64,000 nt of DNA. It comes from Onchidella celtica (lineage: Eukaryota; Mollusca; Gastropoda; Systellommatophora; Onchidiidae). The notes under the pieces were generated by a model, which was not told the origin of the DNA, did not search any database, and saw nothing but the letters and a program-made list of their open reading frames with translations. The stretch is taken from positions 55,713,080 through 55,777,079 of the forward strand of contig OZ007570.1 in assembly GCA_963931925.1 (NCBI GenBank). Direction: 5' to 3'. Shown here one piece after another: positions 21,601-29,140 of this stretch (position 1 is the stretch's first letter; each line of letters opens with the position of its first letter). Made by a program: the position numbers and the translations under genes.

Positions 21601-23533
21601 CGCTAACCAAGCTATCACGATTTGCTTGTGTGCCTATATATAGTGTATGTGTGGCATTGCCTTGTTGTGGTAGGCAGTGAGGATTTCCTGACATGTTGAT
21701 GTGGATGGCTTATGTTACAGCGAGCGGCACTATACGCTTGATTGTATTACGGGTATTTGTGTACCTTGCCAGTACCACTATGCTATAGAGAGCAGTGTGA
21801 TTGTGATTGCGTGTTTAGTGTTTAAGATGTGTAATTAATTACATGTATTGGAGATGTATAATATTAGTTGGGCCTCACATGGGTGAGCCCCAGGATTGTT
21901 CTATGTGCGGCGGTGGATGAACAATGTTTCAGTGAGTCTACACATGTTGCAATGAGTCTCGCCGATATATATATATATATATCATGTGCATGTATTATGG
22001 TTATCCAGATGTATTATGCTTCTATGAGTTTCGTAAGTGTGTGAAGGACAGTTTCATTTTAAGGAATGTACACATTACTTTATGTATCTAGTGGTGTGTC
22101 ATACGCATGTTAGCCTGGCGGCATAGCTCCGCGGCTAAGGTCAAAGGGCATGACCCTTCAGTATCGATTGGGAAGGGAAGTAACCAATACAATAGCCCTG
22201 GGGCGGGTTAGTACTAATAATGGGAGTGGGCCTATGAGGATGGCCTGCATTGGGATGCAGCGTCTGTGTTATGGACGGTCAGTGGGCCATGTTGGCCACT
22301 GCGTTATTAAATGGAATGGCCACTCTGGATGTGCTGTACACCGGCTCAGTGGAGCGAAACTATTGTGTTCTTGCCCCTTCATTCGTTATGTCCCTCATAC
22401 TTTGATTAGTATATTAGTTTGTGTTGCCAGTGTACTAGGAAACTCCTTGTGTATATGATATAGCCACTTGTAGTTGTTATTCATTAACCTTAGCGCTATT
22501 TTATTCCATGCATACATATCCAGTTGGTTATTGCTTAAATTCTATATTATATTGTTGTTGTTTGATTTAATACTTAATACTATTACTATGTATGTCCACC
22601 ATTGATTGCCTGATTAATGTTGTCATTATATCCTAATCATATTTTTGTCTTTTTCTCTTGTTCCAGCTTATGGCTGGTTGGGCTTCTTTTGTTGGGCTTC
22701 TTTTTCTTGGCTTCTTTTTCCTTTTTTTTGTTTGGTAGTGATACCGTTGTTAGGCTTTTTGAATAAATAAGATTGCCAGCAGAACCCTGTGTTTGTTAAT
22801 CCTGTGTATCCTTAAGGGAGTTACTATTGAACCCACGCAGTAACCACATTAGCCACTCGTAGTTCATCCAACATTTACATTACACAGTCCAACTGCTGGA
22901 CTGGTATGGCTGGAAAATTGTTACCTAACCACGTCGAATCCATTTACTCAAGACACCGCGGTGGTTCACGGCCTAGGCAAATCAGTCTCTTAGGTCTCCC
23001 ACCCACATGCCTGGGTCCTGATAGTGGTGGGCGCGATTCGAATCATCACGATTCGCTCCTACCACCATTGTCTCGCCAACTGATCGCGATTCGAATCACC
23101 AGAAGACGAATCATTGCCCACCACTACAACGCCATCATAAATGCCAGTCACATTGCCATAATAATATTATGGTTTGGGGGCTACAGACTGAAGATTATGT
23201 CTGCAGTGGATGCAGAACAAGATACAGATCGGTAGTTACTGCAAATTATATGTTGGCCAACTGAAGTTGGAGGGCGTGCTGGAAAAAAAAGGAGGGAAAA
23301 TGGGGAGAAAAGGGTGGAGACGACCAACGAACCAAAACTAGAGAATGCCATGAGACAAAACAACAAAAGTAACAAAATATTAGGAACAGACGAGGAAACT
23401 AATTTGAAAAATGCGTTGATTGTGAAAGGACGGAAGGCCAAGGCAGAGATAGAGATCAAATTTAGGGTTAATATACTCACCGATCGCTATGATCTCTGCG
23501 CGGGGTTCCAAATCCTGGCCCTGCTCCAGACAT
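3354..23533 (-). CDS. Cdc20/Fizzy-family WD40 protein, Fizzy-related (Cdh1)-like; whole gene, 7 exons
   Basis: Joined minus-strand exons 23481-23533, 18041-18211, 16305-16512, 8183-8383, 7231-7363, 4488-4609 and 3354-3635 give 1170 nt, 389 residues plus stop; every junction is GT-AG and all phases agree. Family members are co-activators that recruit substrates to the anaphase-promoting complex (APC/C) ubiquitin ligase. Support seen: D-D-F-Y-C-N-P-M-D-W at about 70-79 opening the propeller, [56 protein letters not shown] and [15 protein letters not shown], all at the expected places in a seven-bladed Cdc20-type propeller. The LASGGG and THG-like blades and the K-S-K-E-x(n)-D-L-F-x-L-R tail resemble Fizzy-related more than Cdc20. 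It is about 100 residues shorter than typical members, with only about 70 residues before the propeller. The C-box is degenerate (D17-R18-Y19-D-S-P-S-H-R25) and the tail ends Leu-Arg rather than Ile-Arg. Family assignment is firm; orthology (Fzr, Cdc20, CDC20B or a lineage paralogue) is not. Confidence 0.88.
3636..4487 (-). other. Intron 6 of the Cdc20/Fzr-like gene
   Basis: Begins GTCAGA and ends ttacag in the sense direction. It is AT-rich; apart from T and A runs I see no element or conserved ORF in it. Confidence 0.8.
4488..4609 (-). CDS. Cdc20/Fzr-like exon 6 (WD40)
   Basis: 122 nt with acceptor attttcaag|CG and donor CAG|GTCAGA. It encodes [17 protein letters not shown] followed by KIILWN and EQDTHTQ. 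The WCPW...LASGGG block is highly characteristic of Cdc20/Fizzy proteins. Confidence 0.93.
4610..5427 (-). other. Part of intron 5 of the Cdc20/Fzr-like gene, no recognised content
   Basis: AT-rich intronic sequence between exon 6 and a solo LTR. Near 5338 there is a short (AAC)n tract. No coding or repeat family was recognised. Confidence 0.7.
5433..6645 (+). mobile_element. Solo LTR, 1.2 kb, with 5-bp target duplication GTATT
   Basis: Begins TGTCATGAT and ends ATCGCGACA, short imperfect inverted ends (TGTC/GACA). It is flanked by identical GTATT at 5428-5432 and 6646-6650, the 5-bp duplication typical of Ty3/gypsy or BEL integration. A TATA-like tatttaaa lies near 5921. No internal region or second LTR is present, so it is a recombination remnant. 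It sits in intron 5 of the Cdc20/Fzr-like gene, antisense to it. Confidence 0.85.
6651..6935 (+). pseudogene. 3' end of a non-LTR retrotransposon (LINE) ORF2
   Basis: The plus frame reads [19 protein letters not shown], then [11 protein letters not shown], then [14 protein letters not shown] and a stop, followed at once by a gatgatgatgat tail. The order G-H-I, G-K-I-E-x-R-x-S-x-G-R and D-R-x-x-W-R-x-M-x-A-N-V is the usual extreme C-terminus of reverse transcriptases in RTE/Jockey-type LINEs. An in-frame TAA occurs just upstream and the rest of the element is missing. The solo LTR lies immediately 5'. Confidence 0.78.
7231..7363 (-). CDS. Cdc20/Fzr-like exon 5 (WD40)
   Basis: 133 nt with acceptor tatcacag|GTC and donor AAAG|GTGAGT. 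It encodes [25 protein letters not shown] and MDAHESSIK, a complete WD blade. The family has E-V-C-G-L-x-W here; this protein has E-V-T-S-L-x-L. Confidence 0.92.
7497..8088. repeat. (GGAT)n-derived tandem repeat block
   Basis: About 590 bp of ggat/gggt tetranucleotide variants in intron 4 of the Cdc20/Fzr-like gene. It also shows higher-order duplication: the motif agaaaaaaggatggaacggt occurs near 7651 and 7970. The apparent 172-residue minus-strand His/Pro/Ser-rich ORF here is a by-product. Confidence 0.9.
8183..8383 (-). CDS. Cdc20/Fzr-like exon 4 (WD40)
   Basis: 201 nt, phase 0 at both ends (acceptor tctttcag|GGG, donor GAG|GTATAA). It encodes [34 protein letters not shown] and ILDTR, matching the blade where family members have a GSRD motif. 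It is separated from exon 3 by a 7.9 kb intron, most of which is a retroelement. Confidence 0.92.
8950..9045 (-). mobile_element. tRNA-derived SINE head
   Basis: The minus strand carries an A-box-like GACCCAGTGGTTGGGG and, 35 bases on, a B box GGTTCAAGTCC: the internal RNA polymerase III promoter spacing of a tRNA. The flanking arms do not pair well enough for a functional tRNA, so a SINE or tRNA pseudogene is more likely. Lies in intron 3 of the Cdc20/Fzr-like gene. Confidence 0.55.
9890..9970 (+). repeat. (GA)n tract followed by a CCCGGGCAGAGCCCG hairpin
   Basis: A GA-rich microsatellite (about 9890-9935) is followed by gaagcttgtttct and a 15-16 bp stem-loop (cccgggcagagcccg). The order microsatellite, tttat-like spacer, GC hairpin is that seen at the 3' ends of the two Helitrons at 45.4 and 59.2 kb. 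The terminal CTAG is not preserved here, so it is probably a decayed relative. Confidence 0.45.
9994..12442 (+). repeat. 5' LTR of the retrotransposon
   Basis: 2449 bp, TG...CA ends. Contains a TATA-like ctaataaataag near 10845, a strong splice donor (tttgGGTAAGTTGG, about 10972), a splice acceptor (ctcttgttccag, about 12256) and an AATAAA (about 12331) about 110 bp before its end. The LTR itself therefore appears to contain a possible 1.28 kb intron. Short ORFs inside it (for example 11747-12073) show no family resemblance. Confidence 0.95.
12448..12466 (+). promoter_or_regulatory. Primer-binding site, complementary to a tRNA-Leu 3' end
   Basis: tggtgtcaagaagtgggat begins 5 bases after the 5' LTR. 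TGG is the complement of the tRNA CCA end, and the rest matches the usual metazoan tRNA-Leu end (TGTCAGGAGTGGGAT type) apart from one inserted A and a G/A change. Confidence 0.75.
12575..12940 (+). pseudogene. Remnant of the C-terminal end of a Ty3/gypsy-like polyprotein
   Basis: An open frame without its own start reads through [14 protein letters not shown] and [12 protein letters not shown], then LLRLFHPP, and ends PPVRRSSRR...QRLDL-stop. A Y-x-I-x-N-P-D-G / L-L-R-L-F-H-P segment followed by a Pro-rich linker and a basic R-R-S-S-R...R-L-D-L tail is the usual form of the last part of integrase in Mag-like gypsy elements. Catalytic domains are missing. Assignment is by pattern only. Confidence 0.5.
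13534..13545 (+). promoter_or_regulatory. Polypurine tract
   Basis: agcaggggagaa directly abuts the 3' LTR (TGTGAGAG at 13546), as required for plus-strand priming during reverse transcription. The remaining internal sequence (12941-13533) shows no ORF of interest. Confidence 0.8.
13546..15995 (+). repeat. 3' LTR of the retrotransposon
   Basis: 2450 bp, apparently identical to the 5' LTR except for one C in a C-run at about 14571-14582. Followed by the target duplication ATAA. Confidence 0.95.
15997..16230. repeat. Dispersed repeat, copy 2 (first at 1130-1375)
   Basis: Same ordered blocks as at 1130-1375, starting aagactgtagta just after the retrotransposon's 3' LTR. The matching left part is not visible before the 5' LTR, so the element may have inserted at the repeat's edge. 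Confidence 0.6.
16305..16512 (-). CDS. Cdc20/Fzr-like exon 3 (WD40)
   Basis: 208 nt with acceptor ttttcag|C and donor CGG|GTGAGT. It reads [14 protein letters not shown], then FIWNA, YVSSVKW and RMAVGLNR, the first propeller blades of the Cdc20 family. The stretch [16 protein letters not shown] is a small insertion relative to the usual family loop. Confidence 0.9.
16513..17490 (-). other. Part of intron 2 of the Cdc20/Fzr-like gene
   Basis: AT-rich intronic sequence with an A-rich tract at about 17095-17122. Nothing else recognised. Confidence 0.65.
17491..17520 (-). mobile_element. Helitron-like 3' terminus
   Basis: On the minus strand a perfect 16-bp hairpin (gcaagattgatcttgc) is followed by gcgggtcgg and then CTAG, with T immediately after. 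Hairpin, short spacer, CTAG, insertion next to T is the canonical 3' end of a Helitron. The element body would run to higher coordinates (to about 17.8-17.9 kb); I could not fix its 5' end. Confidence 0.6.
18041..18211 (-). CDS. Cdc20/Fzr-like exon 2
   Basis: 171 nt with acceptor ...gattacag|C and donor GCAA|GTATGA. It encodes a Ser/Pro-rich linker ([20 protein letters not shown]) and then [17 protein letters not shown], which corresponds to the segment just before blade 1 in Fizzy-related (IPFKVLDAP-type). Several SP dipeptides could be CDK sites, as in Cdh1; that is inference. Confidence 0.85.
18728..18966. repeat. CT-rich low-complexity tract
   Basis: Interrupted (CT)n/(TCTTT)n run with a C10 stretch in intron 1 of the Cdc20/Fzr-like gene. 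Open frames across it are artefacts. Confidence 0.85.
19701..20041. mobile_element. MITE with 19-bp perfect terminal inverted repeats
   Basis: 341 bp. The left end actaataaaatacccagac is the exact reverse complement of the right end. The interior includes a second palindrome around 19749-19788 (gagcggcgacc / ggccgctgctc) separated by a short loop. No coding capacity. No convincing target duplication was seen, so the superfamily is undetermined. Confidence 0.8.
20337..22873 (+). mobile_element. Solo LTR of the 9994-15995 retrotransposon family
   Basis: Aligns end to end with the 2.45 kb LTRs, with scattered substitutions, small indels and an extra ~60 bp at about 21241-21305. The TG...CA ends are kept and it is flanked by TTTA on both sides (20333-20336, 22874-22877), so both the ends and a 4-bp duplication are confirmed for this family. 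More diverged, hence older than the full element. It lies in intron 1 of the Cdc20/Fzr-like gene. Confidence 0.95.
23022..23126. mobile_element. Short hAT-like MITE
   Basis: About 105 bp bounded by TAGTGGTGGGC and its inverted copy GCCCACCACTA, with cgcgattcgaatca / gacgaatcatt continuing the inversion inside. TAGTGGTGGGC resembles hAT ends (CAGTGGTGGGC type). No clear 8-bp target duplication. Confidence 0.6.
23481..23533 (-). CDS. Cdc20/Fzr-like exon 1 (start codon)
   Basis: The ATG is the complement of 23531-23533. The exon starts [13 protein letters not shown] and ends two bases into an Arg codon before GTGAGT (complement of 23475-23480). An in-frame TAG lies 15 bases upstream, so this is the first usable Met. 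Phase 2 fits exon 2 exactly, and the junction creates the D-R-Y that begins the degenerate C-box. Confidence 0.7.
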
Positions 23534-23559
23534 GATGAGGTCTTTGCCCTATCTGCAGA

Positions 23560-24346
23560 TGATGCAACCGTAACTAAAATAATTAACATTGGCTACATTA
23601 TACACACACACACATCCAGGTGCGAAAAATGTTAGAAAACTATAGGCCTTCCCAAAAGCGATGCCAGTGAGGATTTTCAAACATCCCTAGAATCCTTTTT
23701 TAAAAAGTCCCAAGATGAGGTACAAAATTCCAAGATTTTTTTTTTCAACACAAAAAAGTGCATTCAAAATTTCCAACTTCGAAAGACCAGTGAATTTAAA
23801 CTAAACAGTAGCAGTGATTAACTCGCGGGTGACGCAACAAAACAAAACAACAAAAACGAACAATCAGGAGAATGAGAGAAAATGATAAAGAAAATTAAAT
23901 TAGGCAGGCGTCGTGGGAGAGTTGGGGGGGGGGGGGAGGGGGGGTGAGAAATCTTGTTTACCGGCCAAATTCTCTGCAATCGTTCTCTGGAATTTCATGC
24001 ATCATTTTCCTATGCATTAAAGGACACAACCGAAGTACAACTTTACCGTACATGGATTCAACCAGATTTTCTTTGTCTGGCAATAATATAATTTGCATGT
24101 TCAATGGCCGGACAGCCCCTCTCACTCTGCGATAACTATTAGAATACTGTCTCGGGATAATGAAAACGTGCTATATATTTATGTTTCCTTTTTTTTTTTT
24201 TTATTAATCTAGCTGACTGGAAGAGTGAAACGTGTTCATTAATTAGCATCATCAGTAGGAAAAAACAACAAGAACTTACTCACACTTGTAAAACGGTATC
24301 CCCCCCCCCCCCCCAAAATGTCCCCTAATAAAAATAAGTGAAACCT
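23560..24346. other. Possible leader intron of the Cdc20/Fzr-like gene
   Basis: Contains a (AC)n patch near 23603, G-rich runs at about 23924-23944 and a T-run near 24188. No coding signal recognised. Confidence 0.5.
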
Positions 24347-24356
24347 CTTTACTCAC

Positions 24357-24382
24357 CGTAATCCTCAGAATTGAAATTGTGA
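24357..24382 (-). other. Possible 5' UTR exon of the Cdc20/Fzr-like gene
   Basis: Short stretch between the expected start site (about 25-30 bases after the TATA box) and the donor GTGAGTAAAG (complement of 24347-24356). It would be followed by a roughly 0.8 kb leader intron ending at ctgcag near 23553. The acceptor has a weak pyrimidine tract, so an unspliced leader is also possible. Confidence 0.3.
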
Positions 24383-24406
24383 TCCACAGGCAACACGTCG
24401 ACAGAT

Positions 24407-24413
24407 TTTATAA
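24407..24413 (-). promoter_or_regulatory. TATA box, probable promoter of the Cdc20/Fzr-like gene
   Basis: The minus strand reads TATAAAA inside gtttataaaatc. About 50 bases downstream is a near-perfect splice donor (TTACG|GTGAGTAAAG). This would start a short leader exon spliced to an acceptor just before exon 1 (tctgcag, complement of 23553 onward). The arrangement is inferred from sequence only. Confidence 0.4.
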
Positions 24414-25171
24414 ACAAACAGAATTACTTCATCCAGTCCAAGTTTACAGCGATGAACAAGTGAAAATACACAGGAAACAGCTCAAAACACGTGGCATTTC
24501 GATTACCACCTGCCAAGCAGATAATAAATTGCAATCTTACTTTCACTTTCCATAGTGAAAGAACAGGCCTAACTCGATGGAATTGCACAGTTGGTTTCTG
24601 GTGGGCAGATAGAAAAATAATATTTTTTTGAAGTAAATAAATAAATACAAACTTTTTTTAACATGCCTAAATTTCACGCTATTTCCTTGTGTTGCCTTTG
24701 TACTTTGAGATTTCAGGTGTAAAACTTCACACAGCAAAGTCCTATCACTATCGGAATGAAATCAAATTTCTCATACTCTTTTCACATAAAAGTTCCACCA
24801 AAAGGGAGGGAAAGGGTGGAGTATCCATGTACATCCCTAACTCTATGCAGTGAAATATGTCCTCCCGGAGGACTCCTCCACTTCATACTGAATCCCAAAG
24901 CACTGTGTACAAATCCACCATCAAGTTCTGCCTCTCTTTCTACACACGATACACGAACAGTCAAAGAAAATTGCGTCACAAAGCCACACACTGACGAACA
25001 CATTAAGAATTTTAATTGTGTTTACATAATGGCGTGTTACACTCTTGACCACGCTACATTACATTGTAGAATTACAATATGTAGTGGTCAAGAATGATGT
25101 GCAAGGCTGAGACTACTTTGTTTTGAGACTGGCGCACGCCTGAGGCTGTTCTTTAAGGCAATATTATAAAG

Positions 25172-26365
25172 TGTCACGAGTGGAGTGAGTGCAATTAAGG
25201 GGATTGCTACAGAGCGGGTGTAGAGTAAGAAAGGCTCACAGTAGACAGCAAGTTAAGCGTGCTGTTGTGAGTAGTAGTGGGGGCGGGGTCTGAAGGAGGC
25301 GAAAGCGCGGTAATACTATCACTGCAAGTTAGAAGGTCCTAGGGATCGGACCTGTGAATAAAAGCCCATCGGGCGGACATAAAGGGGAAGCAGTCGAGAA
25401 GACTAGTGAGAGTCTTTCCAGTTATGACTGGTATGTAGAACGTTGATTGATTATTATGATTGATGTATTATATTATATTCGTCTATTACCATGATGTAAA
25501 TAAGTATATGTGAGGAATGTGGAAGTCCTTGATATTGGATATAGCAATGTGCGCCACGAGCGATAGATGAAAGTGAGTTCATGGATTTGTAGCGCGAGTG
25601 AGTAGTGTGTACTCCGATGGAAGTGTGTTACCGTAAGATGTGTGGTGAGTGAAAGGTGAACTAGTGTGTGTACGTTTCAGGGGTTGTAAGGAGAGGTGGA
25701 GTGAATAGAAATGGTAGGATATTATACCAATGTAATGTTATTCTTGTAGGTGTCGGGGACGGGCCGCAGAGCCACCTCGATGAGCACAGGAGATAGGCCA
25801 GCATAGGGCCGGAGGCCACACATAGGCCAGAAGTGAGGCTGTCAGTGTAGGACAGTAGAGGCACATAAAGTCGTGGCAGTCAGGTCACGGGCAGGGACGT
25901 AGATATGAGAGTGAATGAGATACTATGTTGTTGCCATGTTGATAGGCTAGTGAACTGATATTATGTTGTTGCCATGTTGATGGCTATGGAAATAATAATG
26001 TGTTATTGCCCTGCTGAGGTGCTAGGGGAGTGCTAAGGTGTATGACAATAGGAAGGTGATATTGAGAGACTGCGGTGCCAGTGAATCATTAATGTACTAT
26101 TAAGACCCTGAGGGGAGAGGCTGAGGCCGAAGTGCCTTTAGGAGTAACTACCGGATTGTGGATCCGAGGGAGAGTGTGCGTGAGAATAAGGCCGTTGTAC
26201 GGCAGTCATTTCCATAATATAATGTATGTAATTGCGCTATTATATGTATAATTATGTTTAATAAATGTGTGAGTCTGATGGATTGTTCTGTTAAGTGTTA
26301 ACTTGTTTGTTCGTGATTGTTGTCCTGTCATACTTATTACATCTCCCAGTCTGGGATTTGTGACA
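25172..26365 (+). mobile_element. Solo LTR, 1.2 kb, with 5-bp target duplication TAAAG
   Basis: Begins TGTCAC and ends GTGACA, perfect 6-bp inverted ends, and is flanked by identical TAAAG (25167-25171, 26366-26370). Promoter-like gtgaataaaagccc near 25349 and a polyadenylation-like tttaataaatg near 26260 give the orientation. No internal sequence remains. The family differs from the 2.45 kb LTRs. Confidence 0.9.
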
Positions 26366-26522
26366 TAAAGAAATAAGCCCACAAACTTACAGAGTAATAA
26401 ATAGTGTAAATCGTTAATATAGCTTATTGTCACAGCCCCTTTGTGTGAATCTATTTAAAGTGCACGCCATTGGAGTGCTTCGGCTAACAATAAGTAAACA
26501 GAAATAATAGGTTAATTCAATG

Positions 26523-26526
<4 letters not shown>

Positions 26527-26565
<39 letters not shown>

Positions 26566-26566
26566 T
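26527..26566. repeat. (GA)n microsatellite
   Basis: Near-pure GA dinucleotide tract of about 40 bp just after the solo LTR. Confidence 0.95.
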
Positions 26567-26744
26567 GTGGGTCTCAGAATAGGCAAAAGATTCATTTAAT
26601 TACAGTGTATTATTATGACAGTGTATAATTTCGCATATTATCTGACCGCTCCATCAATCTAAATTCCTAAAAAATTACCCCCCCCCCCCCTCAAATAAAA
26701 TCTGTAGAACCTGGGGCAAAATATTATCACCGTGCCAAATGTAT

Positions 26745-27020
26745 ATTGACGGGTATTTACCATAATTTATTGTATGGGACATTTTGCCAATTTTGAGGTT
26801 TGCCTTGAAAGTGGTTTTCTCACTCCTAATTTTATTATGTCTAAATAATTATCGTATGGGTGTATTTTTCGAAGTTCATTTTTATACAAGTTTCGATTTT
26901 GAAGCGTATTGAACAAAACCCTGATTTTACACAACTCTTCAAACTTTCAATCATTTTCCCGAAAGCAAAAAATGCACAAAGCCTACACATACAACAAATT
27001 GGAAGATACCCGACGAAAAT
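26745..27020. mobile_element. MITE family M1, copy 2
   Basis: Starts tgacgggtatttaccataat and ends near gaagatacccgacg, inverted relative to each other. The interior attttgccaattttgaggtt, gtggttttctcactcctaat and tgatttta.acaactcttcaa match the other copies. This copy shows the cgtcggg/cccgacg termini most clearly. Confidence 0.75.
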
Positions 27021-27065
27021 TTTTTTTTTTTTAATGTACACAAAGGAATACAAAGTGAAAAACAG

Positions 27066-29100
27066 CGTGTAAGCTTTTGGTCTTCAAAGGCCTTTATCAA
27101 GCTACAAATAACTTAACAATTGAAACAGCAGAGATTTGACCGTGCCCATAAATTACTGATCAATGTCTTAAGTATGAAGTGCGTGTTCCGTGTAGACCTG
27201 CGGGTGGATGGAGTTACGTCACAATTATGCAAACTAATCTAACTAAACTTCATTCTCATTCCCAAATTGATATTTTGGAGTCTTTGACACGCATCAGGCA
27301 CAATAGATCCTGTAATAACAATCTATGACACGGGTGTACGCTTCAACATGATGAATGTCTTAGATTGTACAGATTATTACAATGTGACTGATCTGAAAAC
27401 ATGCAGTGCGCCATTTTGTCATTATTATTAACTGCCTATGTGTACAATTAGGAAGGTTACCAAAGCATTATTTTTTTTTTACATGTATATAAATTATATA
27501 TATATAGGGCTATGCGGGGAAGAATTCCAAACAGCCCTTCTGAGGGCTGACAAGAAGAAACAGAAAAAGATGAAGAAAAAGATGAAACACAAGAGCAAGA
27601 AAAGGCTGAAGAAAGGGAAGAAAAAGATGGGGGAGGAGAAAAAGAAGACTTGGGTAGAAGACGGATGAAATGAGAATTTAAAAAGCTGAAACGAAGAAAA
27701 AACTAAACGTGAGATGTAGCCATGCCAAGGACTGCGAGCCTCCCCAAACAAAAGACCTCATACCCAGGCTTAACAGATTATAACCCATTGCAGTGTTTTT
27801 GATCGGGACTGCATAGGAGATGGCCAGACGGCACATCGATAGCAATCGGGTTAAAAAACTAGTAGATCTAAACATATTTTAAAGTGAAAGAATCTCTTGG
27901 TATTCGCCAAACACCTACAGAGAAATTCACTCCTTCAGTGTGCATGAAGGGGAGATGAGATTTTTAGAAAACTTTCTTACATTCCTCAGTATTGGATATT
28001 CCGTTCACGGCATCAAACGACCACAACAAACTACACAAAATCTAGAGCGGCAACAAGGTTTGGAACAAAGCTAAGTTGCGGGGGAAAAAGGGGGGGGGGG
28101 GCAGGGGTTATGTGTTACAAAGTTACGACCCCCCACCCCTTAGAAACAACAAATAGAGAAACTTTGCAACAAATGACAAAAGATTTTTTTTTTAAATGAT
28201 GGCAAAAAAACAAGTATTATACCATCATAGATACCGCTCCCTTTTTTTGTTGCCATACTTTAACTACCTTTCATTCACAGCTCTCAAAAGTCATTTTGGC
28301 GCTGTGGTCCATAGTGACGATTTGTTTAAACGGCCCCGTCCAACCCCCCCCCCCCTTCCCAAAAGCAGGGGGCGCGGAGTAAGAAAATACATGTCCTGGT
28401 GTAAACTGAATTTTCAACGTTACCGCTCTTAAATTTATATTTACCCAAGTTGAGACTTCGGACTCCATGTGGTTGGTGGCTATTTTAATCAACTCTGCAC
28501 GCCTTTGGTGCAATGATTTCGGGAATCCCTGCAAGGTGAGGCCATGCTATTTCGTGCACTGAATGAAGAGAGCGGCCAAGATTTCTTCTTCCCATGCCGA
28601 CACTAAATGTTCCAAAGTTTAGGCTTTCTTTTGCGTACAAATACGGGATGATTACGTCAAATCGCCTGTGGCTTTGAGAGGTAGGAGCAAGGCTTCCAAA
28701 ACCATTGGTCTCTAAACGTGTTATTATAACTATCTTTAGAAAAGCAGATAGACCTAATATGGTGATCCATTCCGATAAGCACTACTGAATTGCAACTAAA
28801 TTTCTAAACAATAGATACTGTTTGATACAGGAGGATAGAGAATAAAAGGAATGTTCTTTTCAGTTTAAGCTATAATTATTATTCCAGTCATGTCCCCTCG
28901 TTGATGCATTATTCGAGAATCACTCTTGCCTGTAACGCCGACATAGGCCTGGACAAAAGATGTGGAATACAACTGTTCGAAATAACCTGCCGGACACAAT
29001 ATTTGTCTCTCACATTGCGGGAGTAAGCGGCTCATATTAGGTTGGCAAATTAACAATCCACGTGCTCGAATATGGAGCGGGTAAAAATAGATTTATAAGA
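27066..29100. other. Intergenic sequence with no firmly supported gene
   Basis: AT-rich, with an A/G-rich stretch at 27553-27650 and poly-G/C runs at 28087 and 28348. One segment on the minus strand (28445-28528) has an acceptor (cctcaccttgcag) and an open phase-0 frame up to a GTAAAT donor; it is too short to call. Confidence 0.5.
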
Positions 29101-29140
29101 CGCGTGGTGTCATTAAGATTTTACCGTCGAAGAATCGGTT

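Noticed and set aside
24756..25097. 113-residue plus and 73-residue minus ORFs
   Set aside because: Overlapping open frames on both strands without splice signals, codon bias or family resemblance.
27553..27665. Lys-rich ORF resembling a nuclear protein tail
   Set aside because: An A/G-rich simple sequence (gaagaaaaagatga type) with no splice context.
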